From Planotetraspora sp. A-T 1434 (GTDB lineage: Bacteria > Actinomycetota > Actinomycetes > Streptosporangiales > Streptosporangiaceae): 64,000 bases of DNA. Within the stretch, counting starts at the first letter, position 1. Every line of letters begins with the position of its first letter. This document shows, piece by piece, positions 16,840 through 25,935 of this stretch. The stretch covers positions 81,115 through 145,114 of the forward strand of contig NZ_JAOEGB010000024.1 in assembly GCF_025420585.1 (NCBI RefSeq). The letters are read 5' to 3'. The notes below the pieces were generated by a model. It saw nothing but the letters and a program-made list of their open reading frames with translations. It had not been told where the DNA came from and did no database searches. The translations under genes were made by a program, and so were the position numbers.

Positions 16840-17319
16840 TCAGCCCTCGCGGCTTGCCCCCTCTGGCCACACTACGGTGACGGGCAAGCCTCGGCGTCGC
16901 GCCTCGGCCACCACATCGGCGGTCCCCGACCGGCCCCCTGGCTGCCCATCCCACACCGCGACCAGCTTGTCGACGCTGCCCAGCACGGCTTCGTTGGCCG
17001 ACTCGTACGCGTCGCGATTGGCGTGAGGGTGGTCCATCACCCGCACCTGTGAGGCCCGGGAGACGAGCGCGTCGAACTGGTCAGCATGATCTGACTTGAC
17101 CTTCGCCTCTCGGTAGTCCTGCGACGGAATAACGACCTCCAGGGCGCCGCCGACCGAGAGAACCGCCTCGGCGAACACCGAATCCGCGCCCCGAGCAATG
17201 CAGGACACACCCACGAGTCGCTCGTCCACCTGCTCACGCAGGAGATCGCACAGGGCGTCGAACACAAGCCGCTGCGTGCCGTTGGTGATGTTGGTGTGGC
17301 CGGTGACGCCGATACGCAT
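16840..17319 (-). CDS. SLOG-fold (DprA/LOG-like) nucleotide-binding protein
   Basis: 159-aa Rossmann-like protein beginning MRIGVTGHTNI. An ARGAD motif lies mid-protein, and WDGQPGGRSGTADVV near residue 125 resembles the PGGxGT signature of SLOG/LOG domains, which bind or sense nucleotides and nucleotide-derived messengers. It lies 21 nt downstream of a truncated TPR protein. In actinomycetes this pair often occurs with an XRE-TPR regulator. A nucleotide-sensing, perhaps defence-related, role is inferred; no effector domain is fused here. Confidence 0.65.
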   Translation of the reverse strand: MRIGVTGHTNITNGTQRLVFDALCDLLREQVDERLVGVSCIARGADSVFAEAVLSVGGALEVVIPSQDYREAKVKSDHADQFDALVSRASQVRVMDHPHANRDAYESANEAVLGSVDKLVAVWDGQPGGRSGTADVVAEARRRGLPVTVVWPEGASREG

Positions 17320-17340
17320 AATGTCCCTCTCGAATCGGGG

Positions 17341-17922
17341 TCAGTTTGCCGTAGCTGCCTGCAGCCGCGCCCGGAGGTCAGCGACTCCCGCCGTCGGCCG
17401 TTCGGCCAGAGCCTGGTCCAGGTGACGCAGCTGAGCTCGCACACGGTCGGATGTAACCCGCCCGGCCGCGGCCGCCGCAGCGCCCCCCGCGATCACGGCG
17501 GCGTCGACGTTACCCCGGATCATGTGAGCATGTACCAGCCCGGTGTAGTCCAGAGCGAGACTTCGACCGGCAGAGCGGCCCCGCAGGTCGATGGCACGCT
17601 GGATGTAGGTCACGGCCTCGTCGGCGAACCGGGCGTCGTTCCGGGCCAGGTCGAGGTACCGGCCGCCGGTGACTCCCGCCAGTTCGGCCTCGTCGAAAGA
17701 ACCGCCCTCGTCGTCACTGGCCCCGGCGAGCGCCTCTTCGGCGGTTCCGGTAGCGCGGCGAAACGCTTCGACGCGGCCAAGCCCTGCGTAGGCCCAGGCT
17801 TCACGGGTGTGGAGCATGGCGCACAGGCGCCCAGCCCCGCTGGCGCGGGTGCCGTCGAGGGCCAGCCGCACCAGTTCGAGAGCATCCCGAGGCTGGTCGA
17901 GGTACAGCAGTTGCCGCGCCAT
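17341..17922 (-). CDS. TPR-repeat protein, probably the C-terminal remnant of an XRE-TPR regulator
   Basis: 193 residues of helical repeats (LALDYTGLVHAHMIRGN is one unit) ending LRARLQAATAN. Actinomycete XRE-TPR regulators are usually about 400 residues, with a helix-turn-helix at the N-terminus. Here no such domain is found upstream, so the gene looks truncated on its 5' side at about 17922-18070. It is followed by the SLOG gene in the same direction, 21 nt away, suggesting a former two-gene operon. Confidence 0.6.
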   Translation of the reverse strand: MARQLLYLDQPRDALELVRLALDGTRASGAGRLCAMLHTREAWAYAGLGRVEAFRRATGTAEEALAGASDDEGGSFDEAELAGVTGGRYLDLARNDARFADEAVTYIQRAIDLRGRSAGRSLALDYTGLVHAHMIRGNVDAAVIAGGAAAAAAGRVTSDRVRAQLRHLDQALAERPTAGVADLRARLQAATAN

Positions 17923-18087
17923 TCATGACCATGAACGGGCGCGACGGTATGGCAGGCTCCCAGGCCCCACGCTGTCGCGCCTCCAAGTCGCGCGTCCCGG
18001 ACCTGGGGGGACCTGGGAAGTGCGCGCGGCGGCGGCAGGATCGCGCGTCGTTCCTGCCGCCGCCCACGGAGAAAACTGAGGCGGACC

Positions 18088-18291
18088 GTGGCCACGTGGG
18101 ATGACCTCGTGCACGAGGCTGGCCGCGCTCTGGCCGCAGGAAAGCCGCACGAGTTCCAGATCACGGGCCAGGTCGCAGAGCTGGCCAACAAGTTCAACAT
18201 CCCGGTCGACACGCTGCGGGTCATCCTCCTTACCGAGGCGTTCGCCTTGTACATCGCTGAGGTGCGCCGAAGCATGGTGATCCGCCCCTGA
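18088..18291 (+). CDS. Small hypothetical protein (67 aa)
   Basis: 67-aa protein starting at a GTG, MATWDDLVHEAGRALA, with an acidic and hydrophobic helical pattern (VAELANKFNIPVDTLRVI) like a short helical adaptor. It has no signal peptide or membrane segment and I do not recognise a family. It lies between the TPR remnant (opposite strand) and the transposase wreck. Codon use is typical, so it is probably expressed, but function is unknown. Confidence 0.5.
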   Translation: MATWDDLVHEAGRALAAGKPHEFQITGQVAELANKFNIPVDTLRVILLTEAFALYIAEVRRSMVIRP

Positions 18292-18504
18292 GCTGCCCGG
18301 CCGGTTGTCCTCGTTGGCCAACATGCGACCGGCCGGGCTGGGCCGCCTCCTGTACGCCGTGGGGGCTGGTGGGAGGCGGCCCCCTGAAGCTGCTCGCCTG
18401 CCGCGGATGGTCCCCCGTCCCCGCGGCAGGCGGGCCACCAGACCGGCCCCGAGGTAGCGCGCCCAGCTAGGGGCCACGAGTGCCCCTGGAGGTGGCACGT
18501 GCAA

Positions 18505-19694
18505 GAAGATGCTCGCCGCCGCGCTGCAGGCGGAGGTCGACGCCTATATCGCCGCTTTCGCCGGAGAGCGTGACGAGGCCGGCCGCCGCCTGGTCGTCCG
18601 CAATGGCTACCACCAGCCCCGCGAGATCCTCACTGCGGCCGGTGCGATCGAGGTCAAGGCCCCTCGGGTCAACGACAAGCGCATCGACGAGGCCACCGGT
18701 GAGCGCAAGCGGTTCTCCTCGGCGATCCTGCCCGCAAGACGCCCCAGCTCACCGAGGTGCTGCCGCTGCTGTACCTGCACGGCCTGTCCTCCGGCGACTT
18801 CGTTCCCGCGGTGGGGCAGTTCCTCGGCTCGAGCTCGGGCCTGTCCGCCTCGGTGATCACCCGTCTCACCGAGCAGTGGAAGGGCGAGCAGCGCACCTTC
18901 GCCGCCCGTGACCTGTCGACCGTGGACTACGTCTACCTGTGGGTCGACGGCATCCACGTCAACATCCGGCTGGAGGAGCACAAGGTGTGCCTGCTGGTGA
19001 TGATCGGCGTACGCGCCGACGGCCGCAAGGAACTGCTCGCGCTGACGGACGGCTACCGCGAGTCCACGGAGTCGTGGGCCGGCCTGCGCGACTGCAAACG
19101 ACGTGGGATGAGGGCGCCGGTGCTGGCCATCGGGGACGGCGCGCTCGGCTTCTGGGCCGCGCTGGGAGAGGTGTTTCCGCAGACCAGGGCCCAAAAGTGC
19201 TGGTTTCACAAGATTTCTAACGTCCTGGGGTCGATGCCGAAGTCGGCGCACCCGGGCGCCAAGAAGGCGCTGGCGGAGATCTGGAACGCTGAGGACAAGG
19301 ACCATGCCCTGGCCGCGGTGCAGGACTTTCAGGCCGCCTACGGCGCCAAGTACGTCAAGGCCGTCGCCAAGGTGGTCGACGACCTGGACGAACTGCTGGC
19401 CTTCTACGACTATCCGGCCGAGCACTGGGTGCATCTGCGTACGACCAACCCCCATCGAGTCCACCTTCGCCACCGTCCGGCACCGGACCAAGGTCCCCAA
19501 GGGGCCCGGCTCACGCGCGGCCGGGCTCGCGATGGCCTTCAAGCTGATCGAGTCGGCCCAGGCCCGCTGGCGCGCGGTAAACGCGCCCCATTCTCGTCGC
19601 CTTGGTCCGCGCCGGAGCGACGTTCGTCAAGGGCAGGCTCGTCGATCGGCCCGAGGAATCACCCGCCGTCGAGGACCGCTCCATAGCCGCCTAA
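18505..19694 (+). pseudogene. IS256/mutator-family transposase, multiply frameshifted
   Basis: Reading across frames recovers most of an IS256-type transposase: KVKAP-like N-part with VRNGYHQPREILTAAGAIEV, catalytic-core blocks DYVYLWVDGIHVNI and VLAIGDGALGFWAAL, the HWVHLRTTNP(I)EST region and a tail GLAMAFKLIESAQARWR. At least three lesions break it: a loss of about 10 nt near 18730, an extra C in a C-run near 19450, and an extra base near 19592. The N-terminus and left end are missing. A right-end-like sequence with CCACAGGTCTTGAC follows the stop at about 19705. It is dead and inserted within element 1. Confidence 0.85.
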
Positions 19695-19839
19695 AGATAT
19701 TGATCCACAGGTCTTGACGATTGATCGGCATACCACTTTCATTCATCAACGATTCATGTGATGGTGATCACGCGACTATCAAAAGGCTTCATCTCATAGT
19801 CGGTAATTTCCCGTTCCCAATCGGAGAAAAGGAGAGTGC

Positions 19840-20436
19840 ATGCGCTACCCTGTCCGCATCGGTATCGTGGCTGTGATGCTGGTGACCGCGATCACAACCG
19901 CCTTAGCGCCGCCCACTTGGGCCGATCCCGGATTTGTCGATGGGCCGCCTGATGGCGGTCAGCACAACTGGTGCCTCAGTGCCAGCGTCAGTCAAGCCCT
20001 CATCGCCCCCATACAAGCGTCCATGAGCTACTTGGACTCAGCATCGGACGTCAACGGCGTACCCCAGCACGTACCATGCCGACTCTCAGGCGGAAGCCAG
20101 ACAGACGTCGTCTGGAAGGGATCATTGTTGGACCCAGGGGACATCGGATGGACGGGTTGCGAGTCCTGGTGGTCTGACCTCGCATCGTGCGACCGATACG
20201 GGGTTTACCTCGACAAGAACCAGATCGATTACTACGCCCTTTATCCCGCCAACGAATACAGGCATACCGCTTGCCATGAACTCGGGCACTCCGCAGGACT
20301 GTCCCACTACGTGAATGGGGACGAGCCTGGCGGGGTCAAGGACTGCATGATGAGCGGAGTGTGGGACGGCGGGCAGAGCTGGACGCGGACCTACGATCCC
20401 CACCACATCACATCCCACCTCAACGCCTACTTCTAA
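19840..20436 (+). CDS. Secreted metzincin-like zinc metalloprotease
   Basis: 198-aa exported protein. A Sec signal peptide (residues 1-28, cleavage near TWA-DP) precedes a small domain with four or more Cys. The zinc site HELGHSAGLSH spans residues 146-156 (ligands His146, His150, His156; catalytic Glu147), and a Met-turn CMMSG follows at 169-173. These are the hallmarks of the metzincin clan, such as matrixin-like peptidases. AAGGAG lies 6 nt before the ATG. The stop overlaps the ribosome site of the following lipoprotein gene, so the two form an operon. Local GC is visibly lower than the flanks, consistent with acquisition. The target protein is unknown. Confidence 0.8.
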   Translation: MRYPVRIGIVAVMLVTAITTALAPPTWADPGFVDGPPDGGQHNWCLSASVSQALIAPIQASMSYLDSASDVNGVPQHVPCRLSGGSQTDVVWKGSLLDPGDIGWTGCESWWSDLASCDRYGVYLDKNQIDYYALYPANEYRHTACHELGHSAGLSHYVNGDEPGGVKDCMMSGVWDGGQSWTRTYDPHHITSHLNAYF

Positions 20437-20453
20437 AGGAGGTGCGAAGCGCA

Positions 20454-21176
20454 ATGAGGAAGATCCGCGTTTTTCTTGTTCTCGCCACAGCAACCGCTAG
20501 CTTCACGCTGGCAGGATGCGGCACCGACGGGGCTGTGACTCAGAGCCAGAGCTCTCTTCAAAGGGAGATTGATATCTCTGTCTTGCGAGTCGGCCACTAC
20601 AACTACATCCCTTTCGACACCCCAGAGAAGCTGGCGACCAGTAAGGTTACGCAAGTGGTTGCCCAGGGCGAGGTGGCCGGATTCGCCGCCGGCCGAACGA
20701 TCGTAGGTGCGGACCCAAACGACAAGCGTTACTACGTCGTCATGGATGTCAAAGTGACGAGGAAGCTCAAGGGAGTGGTCGGCACTCCTGCCGATCAAAC
20801 CGGGCACGTCTACGTCGAGCTTTTCCGTGGGCCGGTCTGTAATGACACAATGCAACCCTGCCGATCGATCGACGACTTCAACCGCGCTATCCCTAGCGGG
20901 ACCAAGATTCTTCTATTCGGCAACGACGGATCAACTCCCTTCGCAGTTGACGCGAACGGACACAGCGAGGGCGACGACGCCGGTCGCCCGAAGGGATCTC
21001 CCCTTCTGCGTCCCTATCCTCAGGGGCTACTGTTGGAGCAGACCACTGCCAGCGGCAAGGAAGTGCTAGGCGGACTAGAGGAAGACATCCCGAAGGGATG
21101 GCTCACTCCCTCCATCACAAAGACGGGTCTCGACGCCATCGCCGATCGCGTAGCTGCTGCTGGATTTAACGGTTAG
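20454..21176 (+). CDS. Lipoprotein of unknown function
   Basis: 240-aa lipoprotein. The signal peptide MRKIRVFLVLATATASF is followed by lipobox LAGC (Cys22). The mature part has no recognised domain but reads as a globular beta-rich protein with one disulfide-spaced pair (VCNDTMQPC). A strong ribosome site AAAGGAGGTG lies 9 nt upstream and begins within the stop region of the protease gene. Cotranscription with the secreted protease suggests they act together at the cell surface, for example as protease and anchor, partner or inhibitor; this is inference. Lower GC than the flanks. Confidence 0.75.
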   Translation: MRKIRVFLVLATATASFTLAGCGTDGAVTQSQSSLQREIDISVLRVGHYNYIPFDTPEKLATSKVTQVVAQGEVAGFAAGRTIVGADPNDKRYYVVMDVKVTRKLKGVVGTPADQTGHVYVELFRGPVCNDTMQPCRSIDDFNRAIPSGTKILLFGNDGSTPFAVDANGHSEGDDAGRPKGSPLLRPYPQGLLLEQTTASGKEVLGGLEEDIPKGWLTPSITKTGLDAIADRVAAAGFNG

Positions 21177-21206
21177 CAATCAGCTGTACCAACGTATCCC
21201 TTAATA

Positions 21207-21238
21207 GGATGCCCCCGGGTTTCGGTGCGGGGGCATCC
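21207..21238 (+). terminator. Strong hairpin terminator
   Basis: Perfect 10-bp stem GGATGCCCCC / GGGGGCATCC with a 12-nt loop, 30 nt after the lipoprotein stop. There is no T-tract, as is usual in high-GC actinomycetes. It ends the protease-lipoprotein operon. Confidence 0.8.
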
Positions 21239-21451
21239 TGGGGACGCATGTCAAGCCTGGCCCACCTCTTGCCAGGTGTTTCACGGAGCATCGATGCCTT
21301 CTCGGTCCTGCTTGCGTCCCAGCCCAAGCCCTCCTGATATGCGCCCTGAGCTGATGCCGATACTCGGCGACCTTTTCATCGGCCTTACTGCGGGCGTCCT
21401 CATTGAGGGCGACCGCCGCACGCCGCTTGTAAGCATTCAGCAGTTTTGTGA

Positions 21452-21973
21452 CGCCTCGTCGACTGGGTCCGCCGGTACCTCGGCCAGCATCAGCTCGCAG
21501 CGGCGGCCACCGCGTCTCTCGCCGCAGCCACCACCATCTATGGCGCGACCCTCGCCGTCAGGGAAATCCCACTGAGCCAGCCGCCCGCAACCACGACCGT
21601 TACCGCCGCCTCGGCGGCGCCCCCGTCATCACCGCACGTTGGCCGCAACCAGATCAACCCGACTCAGCGACCGGCGCCGAAACCGTCAGAAGCGCAGCCG
21701 GACGCAACCACCGCGGACACAACCACCGCAGATGGCCACGACGAGGACCGCCGCGACGCTCCCAACCCGATGGCCAACCCCAGCCCGACACCGTCACGCA
21801 TCGAACTCAAGGACGACCCGCCACGTCCCGTACGGCCGACGCCAACCCTGCCGCCTGCCGTCCCGTCCGACGCTCCGGCGCACCTGCCCACGGCTCTGCC
21901 TTCCCCGCTGGAGTCCGCGTGCCAGATCGAGATCGATCCGCTTACGAAGGTCAAGACGTGTCTCGGGGGGTGA
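21452..21973 (+). pseudogene. Remnant of a membrane-anchored Pro/Thr-rich protein
   Basis: An open frame with no start codon reads RLVDWVRRYLGQHQL, then a hydrophobic Ala-rich span, then a long Pro/Thr/Ala-rich extracellular-type stretch ending LTKVKTCLGG and a stop at 21973. This is the design of a membrane-anchored, proline-rich surface protein that has lost its N-terminus. Upstream (21240-21450) the coding signal is broken between frames and strands. Not assignable to a family. Confidence 0.3.
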
Positions 21974-21978
21974 TGTGG

Positions 21979-22980
21979 CTAGAGCCGGTCGCTGGGCGAG
22001 AGCCGAGCGTGGGCGTCCCTCGCCCGGCGCTGAGCCGTGGCCTGCGTGTAGCGGCGGACCATCTCCAGCGAGGTCCAGCCGCCCACATGCATCAGGTCGA
22101 TGGGGTCGCCCCCGGCGTCCAGGAACGAGGTCGCCATGGTGGTGCGGAAGCGGTGGGTGTAGACCCCGGGGATACCGGCCTCCTTGGCGCGCCGCTTCAG
22201 CATCTGCAGGATGCCGGTCGTTGTCAGACGGCGGTCGCCCCCCGCCGCGGTGATGCCCCGCTCGGGCAACCACAGCCAGGGGGACTCGGCGTGCTTGTGC
22301 CGGGCCCGGGCGCGGATGTAGCGGTCGATGGCGGCCGCGGTCTTGCGTCCGATCGGTGCCATGTGCATCCGGCCGCCCTTGAGCCGAATCCGCAGGACGT
22401 GCTGAGATAGGAACACGTCGGTGAGCTCGTCGTCCTCGGGGTGGTAGCGCAAGCCGGCCAGGCCCGAGCCGCGCATGCCGTTGTCCAGGAGGACCCGCAT
22501 GATGGCGGTGTCACGGCGGTCGATAAAGCTGGTGCCCTCGCAGGCCTTGAGCATGAGCTTGAGTTCGGTCTCGGTGAGGGGCTCGACCGGCTGAGCGACG
22601 ACGTTGGGCGGCGCGACGTTGGCCATCGGAGAGCGGCCGTCCAGTTCGCCGTCGGCGACCAGCCAGTTGAACATGACCCGCAGGTTGCGGAAGTGCTTGT
22701 GGCCGTCGCCCGCGCTGCGAGCCCGGGTGTCGCCACAGGGGCAGGGCTTGATGCGCTTGTCGTCGAGCCAGCAGCCGTACAGGCGGGCAGCCAGGAAGGC
22801 GCGGACGTGCTTGGCCTGGATCTTTTCGAGCTGCTCGGGCATGTCATGCTTGTCGAGGTAGGCGATCAGAAGTCGCGCGGAGTGGAGGTAGCTCGTGATC
22901 GTGCCAGCGGCGAGCTTCTCGCCTTCGAGGGCCAGCTTCCACGAGGGGATGAGCTCTCGCAGGAGTGGGGATCTACCCAT
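21979..22980 (-). CDS. Tyrosine recombinase/integrase 1
   Basis: 333-aa phage-type integrase. The N-terminal SAM-like core-binding domain covers residues 8-110 and the catalytic domain 135-325. Catalytic residues visible: Arg170 (GMRGSGLAGL), Lys near 202, His276 and Arg279 (THRFRTT), Trp302 in the GGW position usually His/Trp, and nucleophile Tyr311 (RRYTQA). It starts 95 nt from the intact tRNA-Arg, the usual integrase-attP arrangement, so it is the likely integrase of element 1. A Cys-rich insert CPCGD near residue 80 is unusual but seen in some actinomycete integrases. Confidence 0.88.
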   Translation of the reverse strand: MGRSPLLRELIPSWKLALEGEKLAAGTITSYLHSARLLIAYLDKHDMPEQLEKIQAKHVRAFLAARLYGCWLDDKRIKPCPCGDTRARSAGDGHKHFRNLRVMFNWLVADGELDGRSPMANVAPPNVVAQPVEPLTETELKLMLKACEGTSFIDRRDTAIMRVLLDNGMRGSGLAGLRYHPEDDELTDVFLSQHVLRIRLKGGRMHMAPIGRKTAAAIDRYIRARARHKHAESPWLWLPERGITAAGGDRRLTTTGILQMLKRRAKEAGIPGVYTHRFRTTMATSFLDAGGDPIDLMHVGGWTSLEMVRRYTQATAQRRARDAHARLSPSDRL

Positions 22981-23075
22981 GAGGGAAACTCCAAATCCGA
23001 TGCTGTTTCATCGGTGTGCGGCTATGCTACCTTAGGCCAAGGTCAGCAAACCTGCTGGTCATCCCCCAATTTCTA

Positions 23076-23149
23076 GCGCCCTTAGCTCAGCCGGATAGAG
23101 CATCGGACTTCTAATCCGACGGTCGGGGGTTCGAATCCCTCAGGGCGCG
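23076..23149 (+). tRNA. tRNA-Arg (anticodon UCU)
   Basis: 74 nt folding as a full cloverleaf: acceptor GCGCCCT/AGGGCGC, D-stem GCTC/GAGC, anticodon stem TCGGA/TCCGA with loop CTTCTAA (anticodon TCT, decoding AGA), and T-arm GGGGG-TTCGAAT-CCCTC with one wobble pair. The 3' CCA is not encoded. It is the only intact copy in the window and is the attachment site shared by both integrated elements. Confidence 0.95.
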
Positions 23150-23185
23150 CTCACAATCATGCGATGACCTGCGATTTCTCGATCG
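23106..23185. repeat. Attachment-site direct repeat, copy A
   Basis: The 3' half of the tRNA plus about 36 bp downstream, matched at 37309-37385 with a handful of mismatches and a 4-base deletion. The repeat continues past the tRNA end through GATGACCTG and TTTCTCGAT. It marks the left boundary of element 2. Confidence 0.75.
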
Positions 23186-23760
23186 AGACGGACTCGCAGC
23201 GAGAAGTTGATCTCGTATGGTCGCTCGTTGTTTGCTCGCGTGTTCCGTCGAGCACCCAACCATCGGACTTCGGCATCGGATTCTTTCATGATCGGGCACG
23301 GGTTGGGCAGCCGGTAGATCGCTTAGAGCCGGTGCGTCAAACCGGACCCCGAAGACGGTCAACGGAAGATGAAAACCGAACACCTCCCAGGCTTCGCCCC
23401 CCTTCCACGGCACGCTGACCGTCAAGAACCCCCAAGGGGCACCCAGGCGAACAAGTAGGGCGAAAGGTGACAATCCGCGCCAGAACTCGACAACCAGCGG
23501 ACGAATAATCCGTAGGGCTGGTTCGACTACTCGACCCCCGTCAGGACATGTCTTTCCCACCGCTGGAGCACGCGGCCACCGCCATGTGGTTAAGCAACCG
23601 ATCAGCTACCCTGCTGGGCGGGCCGGCGTTCGGGCATGACCCCAATGTAGGAACCAGTCAGGATCAGGAGGAGTCCAAGGACTGCCCACTCCGCTGGGTT
23701 CCTGAAACGAGGGTCAGGCAGTGACCACCGCAGCTCTGATAGCTGACAGCTCCCCGCCTC
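23186..23760. other. No gene seen
   Basis: About 575 bp at the left end of element 2. The only open frame of length, on the minus strand, runs back through the tRNA gene and has no family features. GC is slightly lower than average. It is probably non-coding attachment-site flank. Confidence 0.5.
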
Positions 23761-24756
23761 TCACAGTACGCGAATGGAGGAGATCAGCCGGTTCACGTCC
23801 GGAAGATAGTCGTGTGACGGGTCCGGCATGCTGACGAAGAGAAAGGCGGGACGTTCCCGCCCGATGTCGATCAGCACGAGAGTGTGCAGCTCGCTCCGGA
23901 TGTTGGCGGTGCTCGCCTTCGGCCCGAACCCGATCCACCGGGTGATGACCCAGGCCTTCCGGCCGTCGATGGTCAGCGGTTGGGAGACCATGTCCCGATA
24001 GGTGGTGTCGGACGAGGGGATCGCCGTGAGGGCGTCCTGCTGGGCCAGCGCAGCCTGGAAGAGCCCGCCGTCGCCTTCGTAACGGTAGAGCAGCTCCGGA
24101 TCCATCAGGCCGGAGCCGTACATGGCGAGCCAGCCTCGCTCGGGGCGAGAGTCGCGCAGGAGTGTGAACTTGCTCGCGTATGTTGGGCCCCTGTCCGGGC
24201 TCTGCGGGCCCCACCCGCCGCTCAGGCGGGCGTAGGAGATACCCGCCGCACGGTCGGTGAGCCGCCCGTTCACCGGGGAGGACCGGCCCGAATACCGCGG
24301 AAGCTTCATGACCCCGCCCAGCTGCGCCGGTACGTTGAAGACTTCCCCGGACGTCGAGGGCACATAGGTCGCCGGTTCGCCGATCGTGGCGCCGCATCCC
24401 GTGCTCTGACCGGTGTTGGCGGCGACGAGCCGGCCGTCGATCCGCAGATGGCAGCTGACCAGGACACCGCCCACCCCAGTGGCGATCACGGACACACGAT
24501 CGCCGCCGTGAACGATGAAGTCCCGGCGCAGGGGAGCGGCGATCCTCGTCCGCTGCGGGTGCTCGGCACCGGGCAAGGTCAGCTCGACGTCGGCGCGGCC
24601 GGTCACGCCGATCTCGTAAGTCACCTCGCTCGACTGGAGGCCGTTCGAGTGCTGAGCCGGCACCGCGGCGTAGCCGAGCAGGATGAACGCCCCGAGGCCG
24701 CCTACCCAGCGGGGAACGGGACCGCTCAGGCGCCGTCCCTGACGCGACAGCCCCAT
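23761..24756 (-). CDS. Membrane-anchored hypothetical protein
   Basis: 331-aa protein with one N-terminal transmembrane helix (WVGGLGAFILLGYAAV, residues 17-32) and a large extracytoplasmic beta-rich part that includes a single Cys pair. No known family is recognised. The start codon overlaps the stop of the upstream gene (TGATG), so the two are translated together. It lies between the attachment site and the integrase of element 2 and is probably cargo. Confidence 0.65.
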   Translation of the reverse strand: MGLSRQGRRLSGPVPRWVGGLGAFILLGYAAVPAQHSNGLQSSEVTYEIGVTGRADVELTLPGAEHPQRTRIAAPLRRDFIVHGGDRVSVIATGVGGVLVSCHLRIDGRLVAANTGQSTGCGATIGEPATYVPSTSGEVFNVPAQLGGVMKLPRYSGRSSPVNGRLTDRAAGISYARLSGGWGPQSPDRGPTYASKFTLLRDSRPERGWLAMYGSGLMDPELLYRYEGDGGLFQAALAQQDALTAIPSSDTTYRDMVSQPLTIDGRKAWVITRWIGFGPKASTANIRSELHTLVLIDIGRERPAFLFVSMPDPSHDYLPDVNRLISSIRVL

Positions 24757-25733
24757 CAGCTCGCCACCGCCAGACCCGGAGCCAGGGCGAGCCCGGCCTT
24801 GCGTGCCCGGCTGACGCTGGCCCGCAGCGTCTCCTCGATCCTGCGGGCCTCTTCGGTCAGTCCCGCGATCTGGGCGATCGCGAGCTCGTCCCGCACGGTG
24901 CTGGCGAGTAGTTCCTGATAGGCGGCACTTCGTCCGGACAGGTGCTGCACCGTCTTCCACTGTCGCAGCGCGTCGTCCGCCGCGCGAACCTGTGCCGCGT
25001 AGTCCTCGATCGCGCCGATACGCCGGGTGACCGCCTCGGTCGCCAGTGTCAGCGCCTCAGCCTGCGCGTCCAACATCTCGGCGATGCGCGGGTTGTCCCT
25101 ATCTGGCACGGCCTCATGCTCCGCCCGCAGCCGGTCCACCCGCATGAGCGTGAGCGCGATCTCCCAGACCTGGGCGGGCAAGGTCACCGCGTTGCGGACG
25201 TCGTCGAGCATGCCCGCGGCGTTGACGTCCGATTCCAGCACGGCCGCCACCGCCATCTGCGCCCGTCCGAGCAGGCGGACTCCCGCCGCGTCGAGGTCCT
25301 GTGGCCGGACGTACCGCCCATGCAGGCTCCGCGCCAGCCGCGCGGCTGGCCCTTCCCCGCACCGGCCCACCAGGACGCCGAACAGGACCGGCATCGCACA
25401 CCCGCACAGGACGAAGAACGCTCCCAGTCCGAGACCCCCAACTGCAGCGGCCACCGCCAGCCCCACCACGATGCCCTGAGCGACCAGGCCCACCGCTTTC
25501 ACACGCCTGCCGTAGAACCAGCCCATCAACCCCGGCAGCAGAACCCACACCGGCGTGTGCACCAGGCACACGCCGACGTCCTGCCAGGTCCGCCCGCCGA
25601 ACCAGGGCCTGCGTGGCAGCACTCCCGGCCCATGCAGCACCACGGCGTCATCGATCAGCAGGTTCCGCGCCCGCTCGGGAACCTCAGGATCGATCACCGG
25701 TTCCGGCACGCGTCCCACACTCGGCTCGCCCAC
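24756..25733 (-). CDS. Hypothetical membrane protein with helical C-terminal half
   Basis: 325 residues. Two to three transmembrane helices lie between residues 50 and 130 (TPVWVLLPGLMGWFYG, then a Gly/Ala/Val-rich span). A long, charged, probably coiled-coil C-terminus covers about 150-310. No enzymatic motif and no family recognised. Translationally coupled to the following surface protein; the pair resembles a small membrane complex. Confidence 0.6.
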   Translation of the reverse strand: MGEPSVGRVPEPVIDPEVPERARNLLIDDAVVLHGPGVLPRRPWFGGRTWQDVGVCLVHTPVWVLLPGLMGWFYGRRVKAVGLVAQGIVVGLAVAAAVGGLGLGAFFVLCGCAMPVLFGVLVGRCGEGPAARLARSLHGRYVRPQDLDAAGVRLLGRAQMAVAAVLESDVNAAGMLDDVRNAVTLPAQVWEIALTLMRVDRLRAEHEAVPDRDNPRIAEMLDAQAEALTLATEAVTRRIGAIEDYAAQVRAADDALRQWKTVQHLSGRSAAYQELLASTVRDELAIAQIAGLTEEARRIEETLRASVSRARKAGLALAPGLAVAS

Positions 25734-25935
25734 ATTAGTTCAGACGCCAGCACACGGCCGAAAGTTCTCCAGAGCTTGGCAGCCAGTCACTTGGAACGCT
25801 GGGGATCTTGAGGAAGTAGGCTGGAAACACCGATCGCGACGGCGTGCGAGTGAGCGGAGGCACCATGGCCCCCGTCATGGTCGATTAACCTGGCTTATTG
25901 CCGACTCTGCCCGGCAGAGCAACCATCCGCCCTCC

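Noticed and set aside
23111..23560. Minus-strand 149-codon frame next to the tRNA
   Set aside because: It runs into the tRNA gene and attachment repeat and shows no domain; likely non-coding.
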